64,000 bases of DNA, taken from contig NZ_FOEQ01000004.1 of the NCBI RefSeq assembly GCF_900110655.1, positions 1-64,000 on the forward strand, in the 5' to 3' direction. Positions within the stretch are counted from its first letter, which is position 1, and each line of letters starts with the position of its first letter. The notes under the pieces were generated by a model. It had not been told where the DNA came from and ran no database searches. It saw only the letters and a program-made list of their open reading frames with translations. This DNA comes from Pseudomonas soli (GTDB lineage Bacteria; Pseudomonadota; Gammaproteobacteria; Pseudomonadales; Pseudomonadaceae). Positions 8,721-17,628 of the stretch are shown here, piece after piece. A program made the position numbers and the translations under genes.

Positions 8721-9416
8721 TCAGTCGCGGGCAGCCGCGGCGGGCTCGCCGCGCAGCTGCTCCAGGTAGTTGTAGACGGTGTAGCGGGTCACGCCGAGGG
8801 CCTCGGCGGCTTTCTCGACGCCGCCCTTGACGATGAACAGGCCGCGCTCCTGCATCACGCGCACGGCCTCGACCTTGGCGTGTTTACTCATTCGCCCCTG
8901 GCCGCTGCGTTGCAGCGCGTCCTGGATGATCCCGGCCATCAATGCAGTCATGTCGGCGGGCTCGTCGCCGGATACCGTGGCTGGCGCGGCGCCCAGCGGC
9001 TGCAAGTGCCGCAGGAACGCCATGGCGGCGTCCAGGCCGGTGACGTCGGTGTTCACGCACAGGCTGGCGAAGGGCTGGCCGGTGCTGTCACGGAAGATCG
9101 CCGTGGCGCTGCGCAGGCTGCGGCCCTTGAGGGTGGTGGGGTAGTCGGGCAGCACCACAGGGTCGCAGCCCTGCTGGTCGGCGGCGGCCTGCATCAGCGC
9201 CTTGAACCCTTGGTCCTGTTCGGGAGCGGCCAGTATCGGGCTGCCGACCTGACGGCCGGAGAGCTCGCCATTGACGATCGCCATCACCGAGCGTTCCGGG
9301 TTTTCGAGGTCGTGCAGAAGGATTTCCACATTACGCGGGACGACGCTGCCCAAGGCCTGCAGGGCGGTCTTGAGCACGTTCAGGGTGAGCTGGCGTTCGT
9401 GGGCGAGGGTGAGCAT
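8721..9416 (-). CDS. YheO/DauR-type transcriptional regulator (PAS-like plus HTH)
   Basis: A 231-residue regulator with an N-terminal YheO-like PAS domain (about residues 10-125) and a C-terminal helix-turn-helix (ERGLFIVKGGVEKAAEALGVTRYTVYNYL, residues about 190-220). The frame continues upstream to 9500, but the ATG at 9416 begins the family domain and lies just after the AT-rich promoter. Relatives such as DauR control amino acid catabolism. The co-transcribed dehydratase suggests that this one answers to serine, threonine or a related amino acid. Confidence 0.85.
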   Translation of the reverse strand: MLTLAHERQLTLNVLKTALQALGSVVPRNVEILLHDLENPERSVMAIVNGELSGRQVGSPILAAPEQDQGFKALMQAAADQQGCDPVVLPDYPTTLKGRSLRSATAIFRDSTGQPFASLCVNTDVTGLDAAMAFLRHLQPLGAAPATVSGDEPADMTALMAGIIQDALQRSGQGRMSKHAKVEAVRVMQERGLFIVKGGVEKAAEALGVTRYTVYNYLEQLRGEPAAAARD

Positions 9417-9430
9417 GATCGGCACCAGAT

Positions 9431-9461
9431 TCAATATTGTGTTGAATATTACACAAAAAGT
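9431..9461. promoter_or_regulatory. AT-rich promoter/operator candidate of the regulator-dehydratase operon
   Basis: An AT-rich island contains TTCAATATTG and TTGAATATTAC close together and GTGT...ACAC half-sites. It is the only AT-rich segment upstream of 9416, so it is the likely promoter and possible autoregulatory site. The dyad is imperfect. Confidence 0.4.
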
Positions 9462-9500
9462 TGAATTTGGCGAAGGTGTCGAACCCTCAAAAGCAATCAC

Positions 9501-9541
9501 GGGCCCTCCCGCTCCTGCCCAAGGCAGGAACGGGAGGGCCC
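9501..9541 (-). terminator. Terminator after the amidase gene
   Basis: GGGCCCTCCCG and TCCTGCC pair with GGCAGGA and CGGGAGGGCCC around a three-base loop. Read on the minus strand the stem is soon followed by TTTTGAG. It ends transcription from the amidase before the next operon begins. Confidence 0.7.
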
Positions 9542-9554
9542 GCGATCAAGTGCG

Positions 9555-11258
9555 TCAGCCCAGTTTCGGCGTGCGTGGCGGGACGATACGGCGCGAGCCG
9601 GTGGACTCGAAGGCGGCGGCGAATTTCAACAGATTGTTGTCGCTGTACGCCTTGCCCGCGAAGGTCAGGCCCACTGGCATGCCGATGTCGGCCATCACGC
9701 CCATCGGCACGGTCACGGTCGGCACGCCCAGGTGACGGATCGCCAGGTTGCCGTTGGCCACCCAGATGCCGTTGCTCCAGGCGATGTCCGCCGATTCGGG
9801 GTTCACATCGGCGTCCGCCGGGCCGACATCGGCCACGGTGGGGAACAGCACCGCGTCCAGGCCCTGGGCGTCCATCCAGTCTTCCAGGTCGAGCTTGCGG
9901 GTGGCTTCCAGGCCGCGCAGGCCGTCGGGCACGGTGGCGATCTGGTCCCAGGTCTTCAGGCCGCGCTTGGCCATGTTGACGTACTCGTCCATGCCGGCGG
10001 CGAGGTCGTCTTCACGGTTGGGCAGGGTGCCGGGGTCGTGGGGGAAGATCTGCGGGCCATCGACATCGGCCAGGCGGTTGAGCTTGGGATCGTCGTTGGC
10101 GCGCAGGAAGTCGTCGAAGGCCCAGCCGGACAGTTCCCACAGTTCGTCGTGGAGGAACTCCTTGCTGACGATGCCGCGGGTGAACACGGTCGGCGCGCCG
10201 GGGCGGTCGCCTTCGCAGTTGGAGACCAGCGGGAAGTCGGTCTCGACCACTTCGGCGCCGGCCGCTTCCAGGGCCTGGCGGGCTTGCTGCCACAGTTCGA
10301 TCACGCTGGCGCGGGTATTGATGCGCTGGCCGGTCGGGCCGCCGATGCCGGGTTTCTCGGCAGTGCCGGCTTCGGTGTCGGCATTGATGTACATGCGTGG
10401 CACGGCGAAGCGCTTGCCCTTGAGCGTCTCGGCGCCCACGGCCAGGTCCAGGTACGAGGCGGGGCGCACGCTCGAGGCGGCCGGGATTGGTACCCAGGGT
10501 TGCAGGCGCCACAGGTCGCCGCGCTTGTCGGCGTCGTCGGCCACCACCACGTCGAGGATCTCCAGCAGGTCGGCCATGGTCCGCGCATATGGCACGACCA
10601 CGTCCATGGTCGGCGTCAGCGGCCAGTTGCCGCGCACCGAGATCACCCCGCGCGACGGGGTGTAGGCGCACAGGCCGTTGTTCGAGGCCGGGCCGCGGCC
10701 ACTGGACCAGGTTTCCTCGGCCAGGCCGAAGGCGCTGAAGCTGGCGGCGGTGGCGGTGCCGGCACCGTTGGAGGAGCCGGAGGCGAAGGGCGCGGTCAGG
10801 TAGGCGGCGTTGTACGGGCTTTCGGCGCGGCCATACACGCCGCGCTGCATGCCGCCATTGGCCATCGGCGGCATGTTGGTCTTGCCCAGGCAGATCGCGC
10901 CGCCGGCGCGCAGGCGCTCGACGGTGAAGGCGTCGCGCTGGGCGACCAGATCCTTGAACGCCGGGCTGCCGGAGGCGGCGGTCAGGCCCTTGACCAGGTA
11001 GCTGTCCTTGGCGGTGTAGGGGATGCCATCCAGCGGACCGAGGGTTTCGCCACGGGCACGGCGGGCATCGGAGGCTTTGGCCTCTTTCAGGGCCTCGGGG
11101 TTGCGCACCACCACGGCATTGAGCCGCGTGGCGGTGTCGGCGCCGTCGTAGGCGTCGATGCGGGCCAGGTACGCCTTGACCAGCTCGACGGCCGTCGTGC
11201 GGCCGGACTCGAGCGCGTCGCGCAGCTCGGCAATGGAAACCTCGGTTACCTCGATCAT
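9555..11258 (-). CDS. Amidase-signature family hydrolase
   Basis: A 567-residue amidase-signature enzyme. The catalytic lysine is in PYTAKDSY (about residue 83), the cis-serine in FASGSSNGAG, and the nucleophile serine in ETWSSGRGPAS, which aligns with the usual D-T-G-G-S-x-R-x-P-A block although the two glycines are W and S here. The ATG at 11258 (MIEVTEVS) is preferred to 11291 because family similarity begins there. No signal peptide is seen, so it is cytoplasmic. It stands alone between a terminator and a REP pair. The substrate is unknown; the altered serine block argues against GatA. Confidence 0.85.
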   Translation of the reverse strand: MIEVTEVSIAELRDALESGRTTAVELVKAYLARIDAYDGADTATRLNAVVVRNPEALKEAKASDARRARGETLGPLDGIPYTAKDSYLVKGLTAASGSPAFKDLVAQRDAFTVERLRAGGAICLGKTNMPPMANGGMQRGVYGRAESPYNAAYLTAPFASGSSNGAGTATAASFSAFGLAEETWSSGRGPASNNGLCAYTPSRGVISVRGNWPLTPTMDVVVPYARTMADLLEILDVVVADDADKRGDLWRLQPWVPIPAASSVRPASYLDLAVGAETLKGKRFAVPRMYINADTEAGTAEKPGIGGPTGQRINTRASVIELWQQARQALEAAGAEVVETDFPLVSNCEGDRPGAPTVFTRGIVSKEFLHDELWELSGWAFDDFLRANDDPKLNRLADVDGPQIFPHDPGTLPNREDDLAAGMDEYVNMAKRGLKTWDQIATVPDGLRGLEATRKLDLEDWMDAQGLDAVLFPTVADVGPADADVNPESADIAWSNGIWVANGNLAIRHLGVPTVTVPMGVMADIGMPVGLTFAGKAYSDNNLLKFAAAFESTGSRRIVPPRTPKLG

Positions 11259-11397
11259 GCTGTCACCACAGTTGTGCAGGTGGAAAATCATGGCGGCGAG
11301 TGTAGCAAGAAGGTCTTGGTGGGCGCAGGCATGCAGCGGGGAAATGGTTCGTTGCAGCGCGGCACGCTGAGCGCCGGATGGCGGGGCTGAAACGGCA

Positions 11398-11446
11398 GCG
11401 GGCTTGGCCCGCGACCGGTTGGCGCCGATCGCGGGCCAAGCCCGCC
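11398..11446. repeat. REP pair
   Basis: CGGGCTTGGCCCGCGA and TCGCGGGCCAAGCCCG are inverted around a 14-base loop, between the amidase start and the lipoprotein stop. It may end transcription of the lipoprotein pair. Confidence 0.75.
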
Positions 11447-11466
11447 GATTCGAACGGTGGTGACGA

Positions 11467-12051
11467 TCAGAGCAGCTTGCGCTGTACCGCCTCGTCCAGG
11501 GTGCTGCGGGCCAGCTCGCGCACCACGTCGCGGGTGTCGGCCTGGAATGGCAGGCCGACGATCAGCACCAGTTGCATCCAGGTACGGATCGACTCGCTCT
11601 TGCTGACACGGCCGATCTCCTTGCCGTCCTTGTCCTTGAACACGGTCTGCAGGGTGAAGGTGTTCTTGGCGGTAGAGGGGATGAGGAACAGGGTGAAGCC
11701 GGTGATGAACGCCGACGCGGTCACGAACTCCTCGTGGTTGGTCAGGGTCGATTCGGCGTACAGGTCCGCTTCGCCCTTCTGCGTGCTGACCTGGGTGAAG
11801 CGGCCGGATTGCTGGTAGGTCTCGCTGATGGTCTTCTCCCACATGTCGGCGTGGGCGCCGGCGGCGGCCACGGCCGCGCCGTCGTTGACCTGGTACAGCG
11901 CGGTGCTGCGCAGGTAGGCGTTGGGCTTGGCCGCGGCGGTGCTCGCCGCCGGCGGCCAGGTGCCGACCGGTGCCAGGTCGCCGGTGGAATACGAGACGCA
12001 GCCCCCAAGCAGCAGGGCGCCGAGCAGCAGGGCGTGTTTGCAGATGTTCAT
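11467..12051 (-). CDS. Predicted lipoprotein, second gene of a pair
   Basis: A 194-residue protein with a lipoprotein signal (LLLGALLLGGCVSYS; lipidated Cys at residue 18). Serine after the lipidated pair and no aspartate at +2 predict outer membrane sorting. The mature part has a short hydrophobic stretch (FITGFTLFLIPS, about residues 115-126) and another near residue 160 (LVLIVGLPF). The family is not recognised. It lies 16 bases downstream of a second lipoprotein whose signal also ends GCVSY, so the two are probably distant paralogues that work together at the cell envelope. Confidence 0.8.
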   Translation of the reverse strand: MNICKHALLLGALLLGGCVSYSTGDLAPVGTWPPAASTAAAKPNAYLRSTALYQVNDGAAVAAAGAHADMWEKTISETYQQSGRFTQVSTQKGEADLYAESTLTNHEEFVTASAFITGFTLFLIPSTAKNTFTLQTVFKDKDGKEIGRVSKSESIRTWMQLVLIVGLPFQADTRDVVRELARSTLDEAVQRKLL

Positions 12052-12067
12052 CGAAGTGTTCCTGTTA

Positions 12068-12676
12068 TCAGCGTTTTGCCAGTTTCACGGTGGCGTCGTC
12101 GAGCAGTTCGCCGACCAGCTTGGTCAGTTGCTTGCCGCCCATCGAAGGCGCCCAGTACTCGCCGCCGTACAGGCCGACGTTGTGTTCGAAGCGCAGTTGT
12201 TCCTTGGCCCTGGCCAACTCGACGCCGTCGCGGTCGACGATCACCAGGTTGCCGGCCACGTCGAAGCTGTCGACGTAGATCGGGCCGTTGAACCAGATCC
12301 AGAACGTCAGGGTCAGCAGGGCGCCGGGGAAGTACGCCGGGTGCGGGGCGCGATGGCCCTTGAGCGAAGTCATGTCGAACTTGAGCAGCACGTCCTGTTC
12401 GTCCAGGCGCGTGGGGTATTCGGTGACGGCCTTGAAGTAGCCGGCGCGCTGCACGTACTGGCTGAGCTGCGGAGTCAGGGCGCGGCTGATGGCCTGGCCG
12501 GTGGCGTTGTCAATGCCGGGGGCGTTGACCTGCACATCGGCGACCTGGGCGCTGCGTGGGCTGGCGACGGTGGAGGCGTGGGGCGGCGTGCCCACCGGGC
12601 CGATGACGTTGTAGGAGACGCAGCCGCTCATCGTCAGCAAGGCAACGACGGCGCTGGCCTGGAACAGTTTCTTCAA
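12068..12676 (-). CDS. Predicted lipoprotein, first gene of a pair
   Basis: A 202-residue protein with a lipoprotein signal ending LTMSGCVSYN (Cys at residue 19). The mature region has ALTPQLSQYVQRAGYFKAV, resembling the segment around YQQSGRFTQV in its partner, and a hydrophobic stretch (YFPGALLTLTFWIWF, about residues 115-129) at a matching place. Function is unknown. Shared order, spacing and layout suggest an old tandem duplication; the two may form a complex. Confidence 0.8.
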   Translation of the reverse strand: MKKLFQASAVVALLTMSGCVSYNVIGPVGTPPHASTVASPRSAQVADVQVNAPGIDNATGQAISRALTPQLSQYVQRAGYFKAVTEYPTRLDEQDVLLKFDMTSLKGHRAPHPAYFPGALLTLTFWIWFNGPIYVDSFDVAGNLVIVDRDGVELARAKEQLRFEHNVGLYGGEYWAPSMGGKQLTKLVGELLDDATVKLAKR

Positions 12677-12796
12677 GTGATGTCATCCTTGATCGGAGTT
12701 GAACCTGATCAAGGTTTACGGCCGAGGGGCCGGCAGCTTTAGGGCAAAATGCCACTATTTATGCCGGCCATGCTCGGCCGCGCGAACCTGAACCCC

Positions 12797-13636
12797 TCAG
12801 GCCAGGTCGCTGGCTGCGTGGCGCTCCGCCACCTGGCTGGCTTCCTCGCCCCAGGTGCGGTTGACCCGGGTGCCGCGCTGTACCGCCGGGCGCTGGGCGA
12901 TGGCCTCTGCCCAGCGCTGCACATTGGCGTACTCGTGTACCGCCAGGAACTCGGCCGCGCCATACAGGTTGCCGCGCACCAGCTGGCCATACCAGGGCCA
13001 TACGGCGATGTCGGCGATGCTGTACGTATCGCCGCCCAGGTAGGCGCTTTCGCCCAGGCGCCGGTCGAGCACGTCGAGCTGGCGCTTGGCTTCCATGGTG
13101 AAGCGGTTGATCGCGTATTCGAACTTTTCCGGCGCGTAGACATAGAAGTGGCCGAAACCACCGCCCAGGTAAGGTGCAGAGCCCATCTGCCAGAACAGCC
13201 AGTTGAGGGTCTCGGTGCGCGCGGCCAGGTCCCGGGGCAGGAAGGCGCCGAATTTTTCCGCCAGGTACAGCAGGATCGCGCCGGACTCGAATACCCGCAC
13301 CGGCGGTTCGACGCTGCGGTCGAGCAGGGCGGGGATCTTCGAGTTGGGGTTGACCTGCACGAAGCCGCTGCCGAACTGGTCGCCTTCACCGATACGGATC
13401 AGCCATGCGTCGTACTCGGCGCCGCCATGACCGAGGGCCAGCAGCTCCTCGAGGAGGATGGTGACCTTGACTCCGTTGGGCGTGGCCAGCGAGTAGAGTT
13501 GCAGCGGATGCTTGCCGGTGGGCAGCGGCTTGTCGTGAGTGGGGCCGGCCACCGGGCGGTTGATGCTGGCGAACTGGCCGCCGGAAGGGGCCTCGAAGGT
13601 CCAGACCTTGGGCGGAACATAAGGGGGCTTGCTCAT
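12797..13636 (-). CDS. yghU: Glutathione S-transferase of the YghU/Nu class
   Basis: A 279-residue protein close to E. coli YghU, a GST-fold disulfide-bond reductase that binds two glutathiones. The thioredoxin-like domain includes LYSLATPNGVKVTILLEEL (TPNG replaces a catalytic Tyr/Ser/Cys, as in YghU) and NPNSKIPAL with the cis-proline; the helical domain follows from about residue 135. The ATG at 13636 is chosen because the family start MSKPPYVPPKVWTFE begins there; the frame is open to 13741. It is probably a monocistronic cytoplasmic enzyme. Confidence 0.9.
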   Translation of the reverse strand: MSKPPYVPPKVWTFEAPSGGQFASINRPVAGPTHDKPLPTGKHPLQLYSLATPNGVKVTILLEELLALGHGGAEYDAWLIRIGEGDQFGSGFVQVNPNSKIPALLDRSVEPPVRVFESGAILLYLAEKFGAFLPRDLAARTETLNWLFWQMGSAPYLGGGFGHFYVYAPEKFEYAINRFTMEAKRQLDVLDRRLGESAYLGGDTYSIADIAVWPWYGQLVRGNLYGAAEFLAVHEYANVQRWAEAIAQRPAVQRGTRVNRTWGEEASQVAERHAASDLA

Positions 13637-13771
13637 GGGAATCTCCTGGAGGGCGCGATGCGGCCGGGTAAGGACGTGGACAGCCTCTCTATGCCATGGG
13701 TTCGCCGTGCAGGGCAAATTCAATGCGTGCCCGCAGCGCATGCATGGCGCCTTGCAGGCGCACCGCTGTCG

Positions 13772-14737
13772 TTACAGGGGCCGCGCCGAGGCCGGGGTCG
13801 GCGCGGTTGGCGCCTCTGGCTTTTTCGCCGGTTTCAGCCGCGATACCCCGAACAGCACCAGGACCAACCCGGCTACCTGGTACACGCTGATCGCCTCGCT
13901 CAGGATCAGCCATGAGGCCAGCATCGTCAGCACCGGCCCCAGGTTACCCACCGCCGCCGTGTGCGTGGGCCCGAGGCGCTGGATCGCCAGCGCCACCCAG
14001 TAGATCGGCAGCACCGTGGAGAACAGCGCCATCAATGCCGCGTTGAGCCACACCGTGCCGGGCAGCTGCAACAGCGGCGCGACATCGGCCACCAGCAGGT
14101 AGTGGGCCAGCACCATCAGCGAGGAGGCGGTGCCGCACAATCCGGCCAGGCGCATCGAGTTCATGCGCTTGAGCATCATGCCGGTGCCCGAGTAGTACAG
14201 GGCATAGGTGACTGCGCTGGCGAACACCCACAGCGAACCGACCAATACCGCATTGCCGCCACCCGCGGCGCCGATGTCGTGGACGAAGGCGATGCCCAGC
14301 CCCAGGTAGCACAGGCCCATGGCCGCCAGGGTGCGCAGGGTCGGGCGTTCGCGCTGGACGATGGCCTGGATCACCAGCACCAGGGTCGGGTAGGTGAACA
14401 GGATCAGCCGCTCGAGCCCGGCACTGATGTATTGCAGGCCGTAGAAGTCGAACAGGCTGGCCAGGTAATAGCCGAACAGGCCGAGCAAGGCCACGCGCAG
14501 GCCGTCGCCGGCGCTCAGCGGCGCGCCACCCTGGCCACGGCTGGCCCATACCAGCCAGGCGAACAACGGCAGCGACAGGGCCATGCGCAGTGCCAGCAGG
14601 CTGATGGCGTCCACCGGGCCTGCGGCATAGGCGAGCTTGACGAAGATGGCCTTGAAACTGAAGCCCAGGGCGGCGAGTACGGCGTACAGGCTGCCGTTGG
14701 CAAGGGCGCGCTGGAGCGGGGCGGGCAGGCGGGTCAT
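13772..14737 (-). CDS. EamA/DMT-family transporter
   Basis: A 321-residue membrane protein with about ten hydrophobic helices in two EamA repeats (about residues 15-145 and 160-295), the layout of drug/metabolite exporters. It is divergent from a LysR gene with a palindrome between them, a common exporter-regulator arrangement in which the exported metabolite is the effector. The substrate is unknown; amino acids or their analogues are usual for the family. Confidence 0.85.
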   Translation of the reverse strand: MTRLPAPLQRALANGSLYAVLAALGFSFKAIFVKLAYAAGPVDAISLLALRMALSLPLFAWLVWASRGQGGAPLSAGDGLRVALLGLFGYYLASLFDFYGLQYISAGLERLILFTYPTLVLVIQAIVQRERPTLRTLAAMGLCYLGLGIAFVHDIGAAGGGNAVLVGSLWVFASAVTYALYYSGTGMMLKRMNSMRLAGLCGTASSLMVLAHYLLVADVAPLLQLPGTVWLNAALMALFSTVLPIYWVALAIQRLGPTHTAAVGNLGPVLTMLASWLILSEAISVYQVAGLVLVLFGVSRLKPAKKPEAPTAPTPASARPL

Positions 14738-14762
14738 GGCGGGTCCGTGGCACAGAAGAAGT

Positions 14763-14791
14763 GCGGTTTATTCTGCGCAGAACGCAACCGC
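14763..14791. promoter_or_regulatory. Palindromic operator between EamA and LysR genes
   Basis: TTCTGCGCAGAA (14771-14782) is a perfect 12-base palindrome flanked by GCGGTT and AACCGC, giving a nested two-part dyad. It lies 26 bases upstream of the EamA start and is the likely site for the divergent LysR protein. Confidence 0.6.
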
Positions 14792-14841
14792 GCTAGAATC
14801 GCTTTTTCTCGAACATGGCGTTCTGATTTGGAGAAGCCTTG

Positions 14842-15726
14842 ATGCACTTCGACCTGGCCGACCTGCGGCTGCTCGCCGCTATTGCCGCCACCGGCAGCCT
14901 GAGCAAGGCGGCGGCGACCTTCCCGGTGGCGGTATCGGCCGCCAGCACCCGCCTGCGCCTGTTCGAGGCGCGCAGCGGGTTGACCCTGTTCCTGCGCAAG
15001 GCCGACGGCATGCAACTGACCCCGGCCGGGCGCCTGGTGCTGGAGTCGGCGCGGGGCGTGCTGGGCGAGGCGCAGAAACTGCAGGACACGCTGCGCGAAC
15101 TCGCCGGCCAGCGGCGCATCACCCTGCACCTGGCGGCGTCCACCGTGACCAATAGCACGCTGTTGCCGGCCGTGCTGGGGCCGTTCCTGGCCGACTACCC
15201 GGAGGTCGACCTGCAACTGGTCGAGCACAAGAGCATCGATGTACTGCGGGTGGTGCTGGCCGGGGAGTGCGAGATCGGCGTGTACGACGGCAACCTGGTC
15301 AACGAGGGCGTGGTGTCGCTGCCGTTTCGTACCGAGCGCCTGGTGCTGCTGGTGCCGCTCGATCACCCGTTGGCCGGGCGCGGCCAGCTGCGCCTGGCGG
15401 ACGCACTGGGTTTTCCCTTCGTCTGCCTGCCCGCCGAGCGCGCCATGCAGCGCTTCGTCGAGGAACTGGCGATGAACCTGGCCATGCCGCTGAAGGTGCG
15501 GGTGCGGGCACCGAGCTTCGAAGCCATCGCCCAGCTGGTGGCCCAGCACGCGGGTATCGCCATGCTGCCGGAAACGGCGGCCGTGCGCGCCGAACAGGAA
15601 CTGGCGGTGCGCCGGGTGGCGCTGGAGGAGCGTTGGGCGACCCTGGAGTTGCGTATCTGTTTTCGCAGTTGGGAAGCGCTCAGCTCGCATGGGCGACAGC
15701 TGGTGAGCTTCCTCTCCGGGCAATGA
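14842..15726 (+). CDS. LysR-family regulator of the divergent EamA exporter
   Basis: A 294-residue LysR protein. The HTH is at about residues 3-60 (ATGSLSKAAATFPVAVSAAS) and the effector domain follows. A TTG lies immediately before the ATG at 14842; the ATG is used, with GGAG about ten bases upstream. The HTH is less typical than in the other LysR proteins of the window. Control of the exporter is inferred from the divergent arrangement and the palindrome. Confidence 0.85.
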   Translation: MHFDLADLRLLAAIAATGSLSKAAATFPVAVSAASTRLRLFEARSGLTLFLRKADGMQLTPAGRLVLESARGVLGEAQKLQDTLRELAGQRRITLHLAASTVTNSTLLPAVLGPFLADYPEVDLQLVEHKSIDVLRVVLAGECEIGVYDGNLVNEGVVSLPFRTERLVLLVPLDHPLAGRGQLRLADALGFPFVCLPAERAMQRFVEELAMNLAMPLKVRVRAPSFEAIAQLVAQHAGIAMLPETAAVRAEQELAVRRVALEERWATLELRICFRSWEALSSHGRQLVSFLSGQ

Positions 15727-15870
15727 CAGGTGACTGTCGTCTGGTAGGCGAATGAATGGGCTGCCCGTCCGAATGCCATCATTTGGATATCATTTATGCC
15801 TGTGCATTGACCCTTGAACGCATACAATCACCGTTCTGAACGGTAACCCAGATACAGGCCACTTCCACCC

Positions 15871-17025
15871 ATGGCGTTCGACGCTTCCACCATGCTGACC
15901 CTCACCATCGCCCTGGCCGCGGCCGCCGCGCTTTATCTGGCCGTGGAGTGGCGCAGCGTGCGCGAGTCTTCGCTGCTGTGCTGGAGCGCCAGCTTCGCCA
16001 CCATCAGTGTCGGTTCCTCGCTCGCCTTGCTGCGTGGCAGCGGCTACCTGTTCACCGGCATCTGGTTCGCCAACGGCATGCTGGTGGCCGCCCACTGGCT
16101 GTTCCTGCTGGGGGTGTCACGCTTTACCGAAACCCGTCTGTCACGGCTCTGCTACCTCGCCCCGCTGGCCTGGCTGAGCCTGTTGCTGCTGCCGCAGTGG
16201 CCCACCTGGTCGAAGACCTTCCTGGTGGCCAACTCGCTGCTGGTCGCCGCGTTCACCCTGTACGCCAGCGCGTTGCTGCGCCCGCACGGCAAGTCGTTCA
16301 GCGTCGGCGCGGTGCAGTTGCGCTGCATCCTGCTGCTGCACGGGCTGTTCTACCTGGCCAAGACGCTGCCGGCGCTGCTGCCGGGAACGCTGATCGACCT
16401 GAGCGCGTTTCGCGGGCAGATCATCCAGGTATCGCTGGTGGAGGGGGCCATGGCGATCATGCTGATCGCCCTGTCGATGACTGGCACCGTGCGCTACCGC
16501 CGCGAGGAGCGCATCGAGCGCCTGGCCGCGCGCGATCCGCTGACCGCGCTGTACAACCGCCGCGCCCTGGAAGTACGCGCGGCGAGCCTGTTCAACGAGG
16601 TTTCCCCGGCAAACCCCGGGGCTTTGCTGCTGATCGATATCGACCACTTCAAACTGGTCAACGACCTGCATGGGCATGCCGCTGGCGACCGTCTGCTGGT
16701 GGCCTTGAGCGAGATGATCCGGACCATGCTGCCGGAGCGGGCGATCGCCGCACGGCTGGGCGGCGACGAGTTCGTCATTCTCCTGGCCGGGGCGTCGCGC
16801 GAAGGTATACAGCGCCTGGCCGAGGCCCTGCGCCAGCAGTTCCAGGCCACCGCCGAACAGTCGTTCCGCACCCCCGAGGCGGTGACCCTGAGCATCGGCG
16901 CCAACCTGTTCGACCGCCCACCGGCCAGCCTGGCGGCGTTGATCGAGCAAGGCGACGTGCTGCTGTACGCCTCCAAGCGCAGCGGGCGCAACAGCCTGCA
17001 ACTGGTCGACGGGCTGCGCGGCTGA
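15871..17025 (+). CDS. Membrane-anchored diguanylate cyclase (GGDEF)
   Basis: A 384-residue protein that probably makes c-di-GMP. About six to seven N-terminal transmembrane helices (residues 5-205) form a sensor resembling 7TM-type inputs. A GGDEF domain follows (about 215-380) with RDPLTALYNRR, DIDHFKLVND and intact LGGDEFVIL, so catalysis is expected. The inhibitory RxxD site five residues before GGDEF reads RAIA, so product inhibition at the primary I-site should be lost. No partner gene is obvious; the next gene is convergent. Confidence 0.9.
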   Translation: MAFDASTMLTLTIALAAAAALYLAVEWRSVRESSLLCWSASFATISVGSSLALLRGSGYLFTGIWFANGMLVAAHWLFLLGVSRFTETRLSRLCYLAPLAWLSLLLLPQWPTWSKTFLVANSLLVAAFTLYASALLRPHGKSFSVGAVQLRCILLLHGLFYLAKTLPALLPGTLIDLSAFRGQIIQVSLVEGAMAIMLIALSMTGTVRYRREERIERLAARDPLTALYNRRALEVRAASLFNEVSPANPGALLLIDIDHFKLVNDLHGHAAGDRLLVALSEMIRTMLPERAIAARLGGDEFVILLAGASREGIQRLAEALRQQFQATAEQSFRTPEAVTLSIGANLFDRPPASLAALIEQGDVLLYASKRSGRNSLQLVDGLRG

Positions 17026-17026
17026 A

Positions 17027-17350
17027 CTACTTGTTGTTGATGCACTGCGACTGCACCGCGTAGCGCACGGTGCGCAAGGTGCCCTGGCTGTCTTCGAAGG
17101 TCATCAGCCGCGGCACCACCTCGCAGGTGCGCGGGTCGCCCGATTGGCGCACGAGGCGGGCAACGTCGAGCTTCATGCCGTAGCGGTAGTCGACGATCTC
17201 CGGCATGGGCTTCGCCCGTTTGGCCGCATAGGCCGCCACGGCCTGCTGGTGGTCCGCCAGCAGCTGTTCGCTGTCCAGCCTGGAAAAGCCGCTGGCCTGG
17301 GTCGAGAGGGAAAGCGCCAGCAGGGCGGCGGTCAGGGTCGGTCGTAGCAT
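17027..17350 (-). CDS. Small secreted DUF2790 protein
   Basis: A 107-residue protein with a Sec signal peptide (LTAALLALSLSTQASG, cleavage near residue 19-20). The mature part has YRYGMKLDVARLV, CEVVPRLMTFEDSQG and a C-terminal cysteine, the pattern of the Pseudomonas DUF2790 family. The two cysteines may form a disulfide in the periplasm. The molecular role of the family is unknown. Confidence 0.8.
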   Translation of the reverse strand: MLRPTLTAALLALSLSTQASGFSRLDSEQLLADHQQAVAAYAAKRAKPMPEIVDYRYGMKLDVARLVRQSGDPRTCEVVPRLMTFEDSQGTLRTVRYAVQSQCINNK

Positions 17351-17628
17351 GGTCGTGCCTCCGAAAGGTTCGTTTCGCAGACCACGCTAGCGATGCCCGG
17401 CCAACAGGGGCATGACGGCCGGGTTACAGATATGAAAGCTGGGCGTGTACGCAGGTCCCCCGGCTGCGCATGACACGATTGTAATGCCCCCATCACCTTC
17501 CCGTTATCCGCCAGCGGCGAGCATCAGGCTCGGCCAATGGGGCTGGGTGCGTGCGCATCTGGCCAGACCAGGGATGCTCCAGCGCCAGGGCCTGACAACA
17601 AGAACAGCCGCAATCGAAGGAGCAGTGG

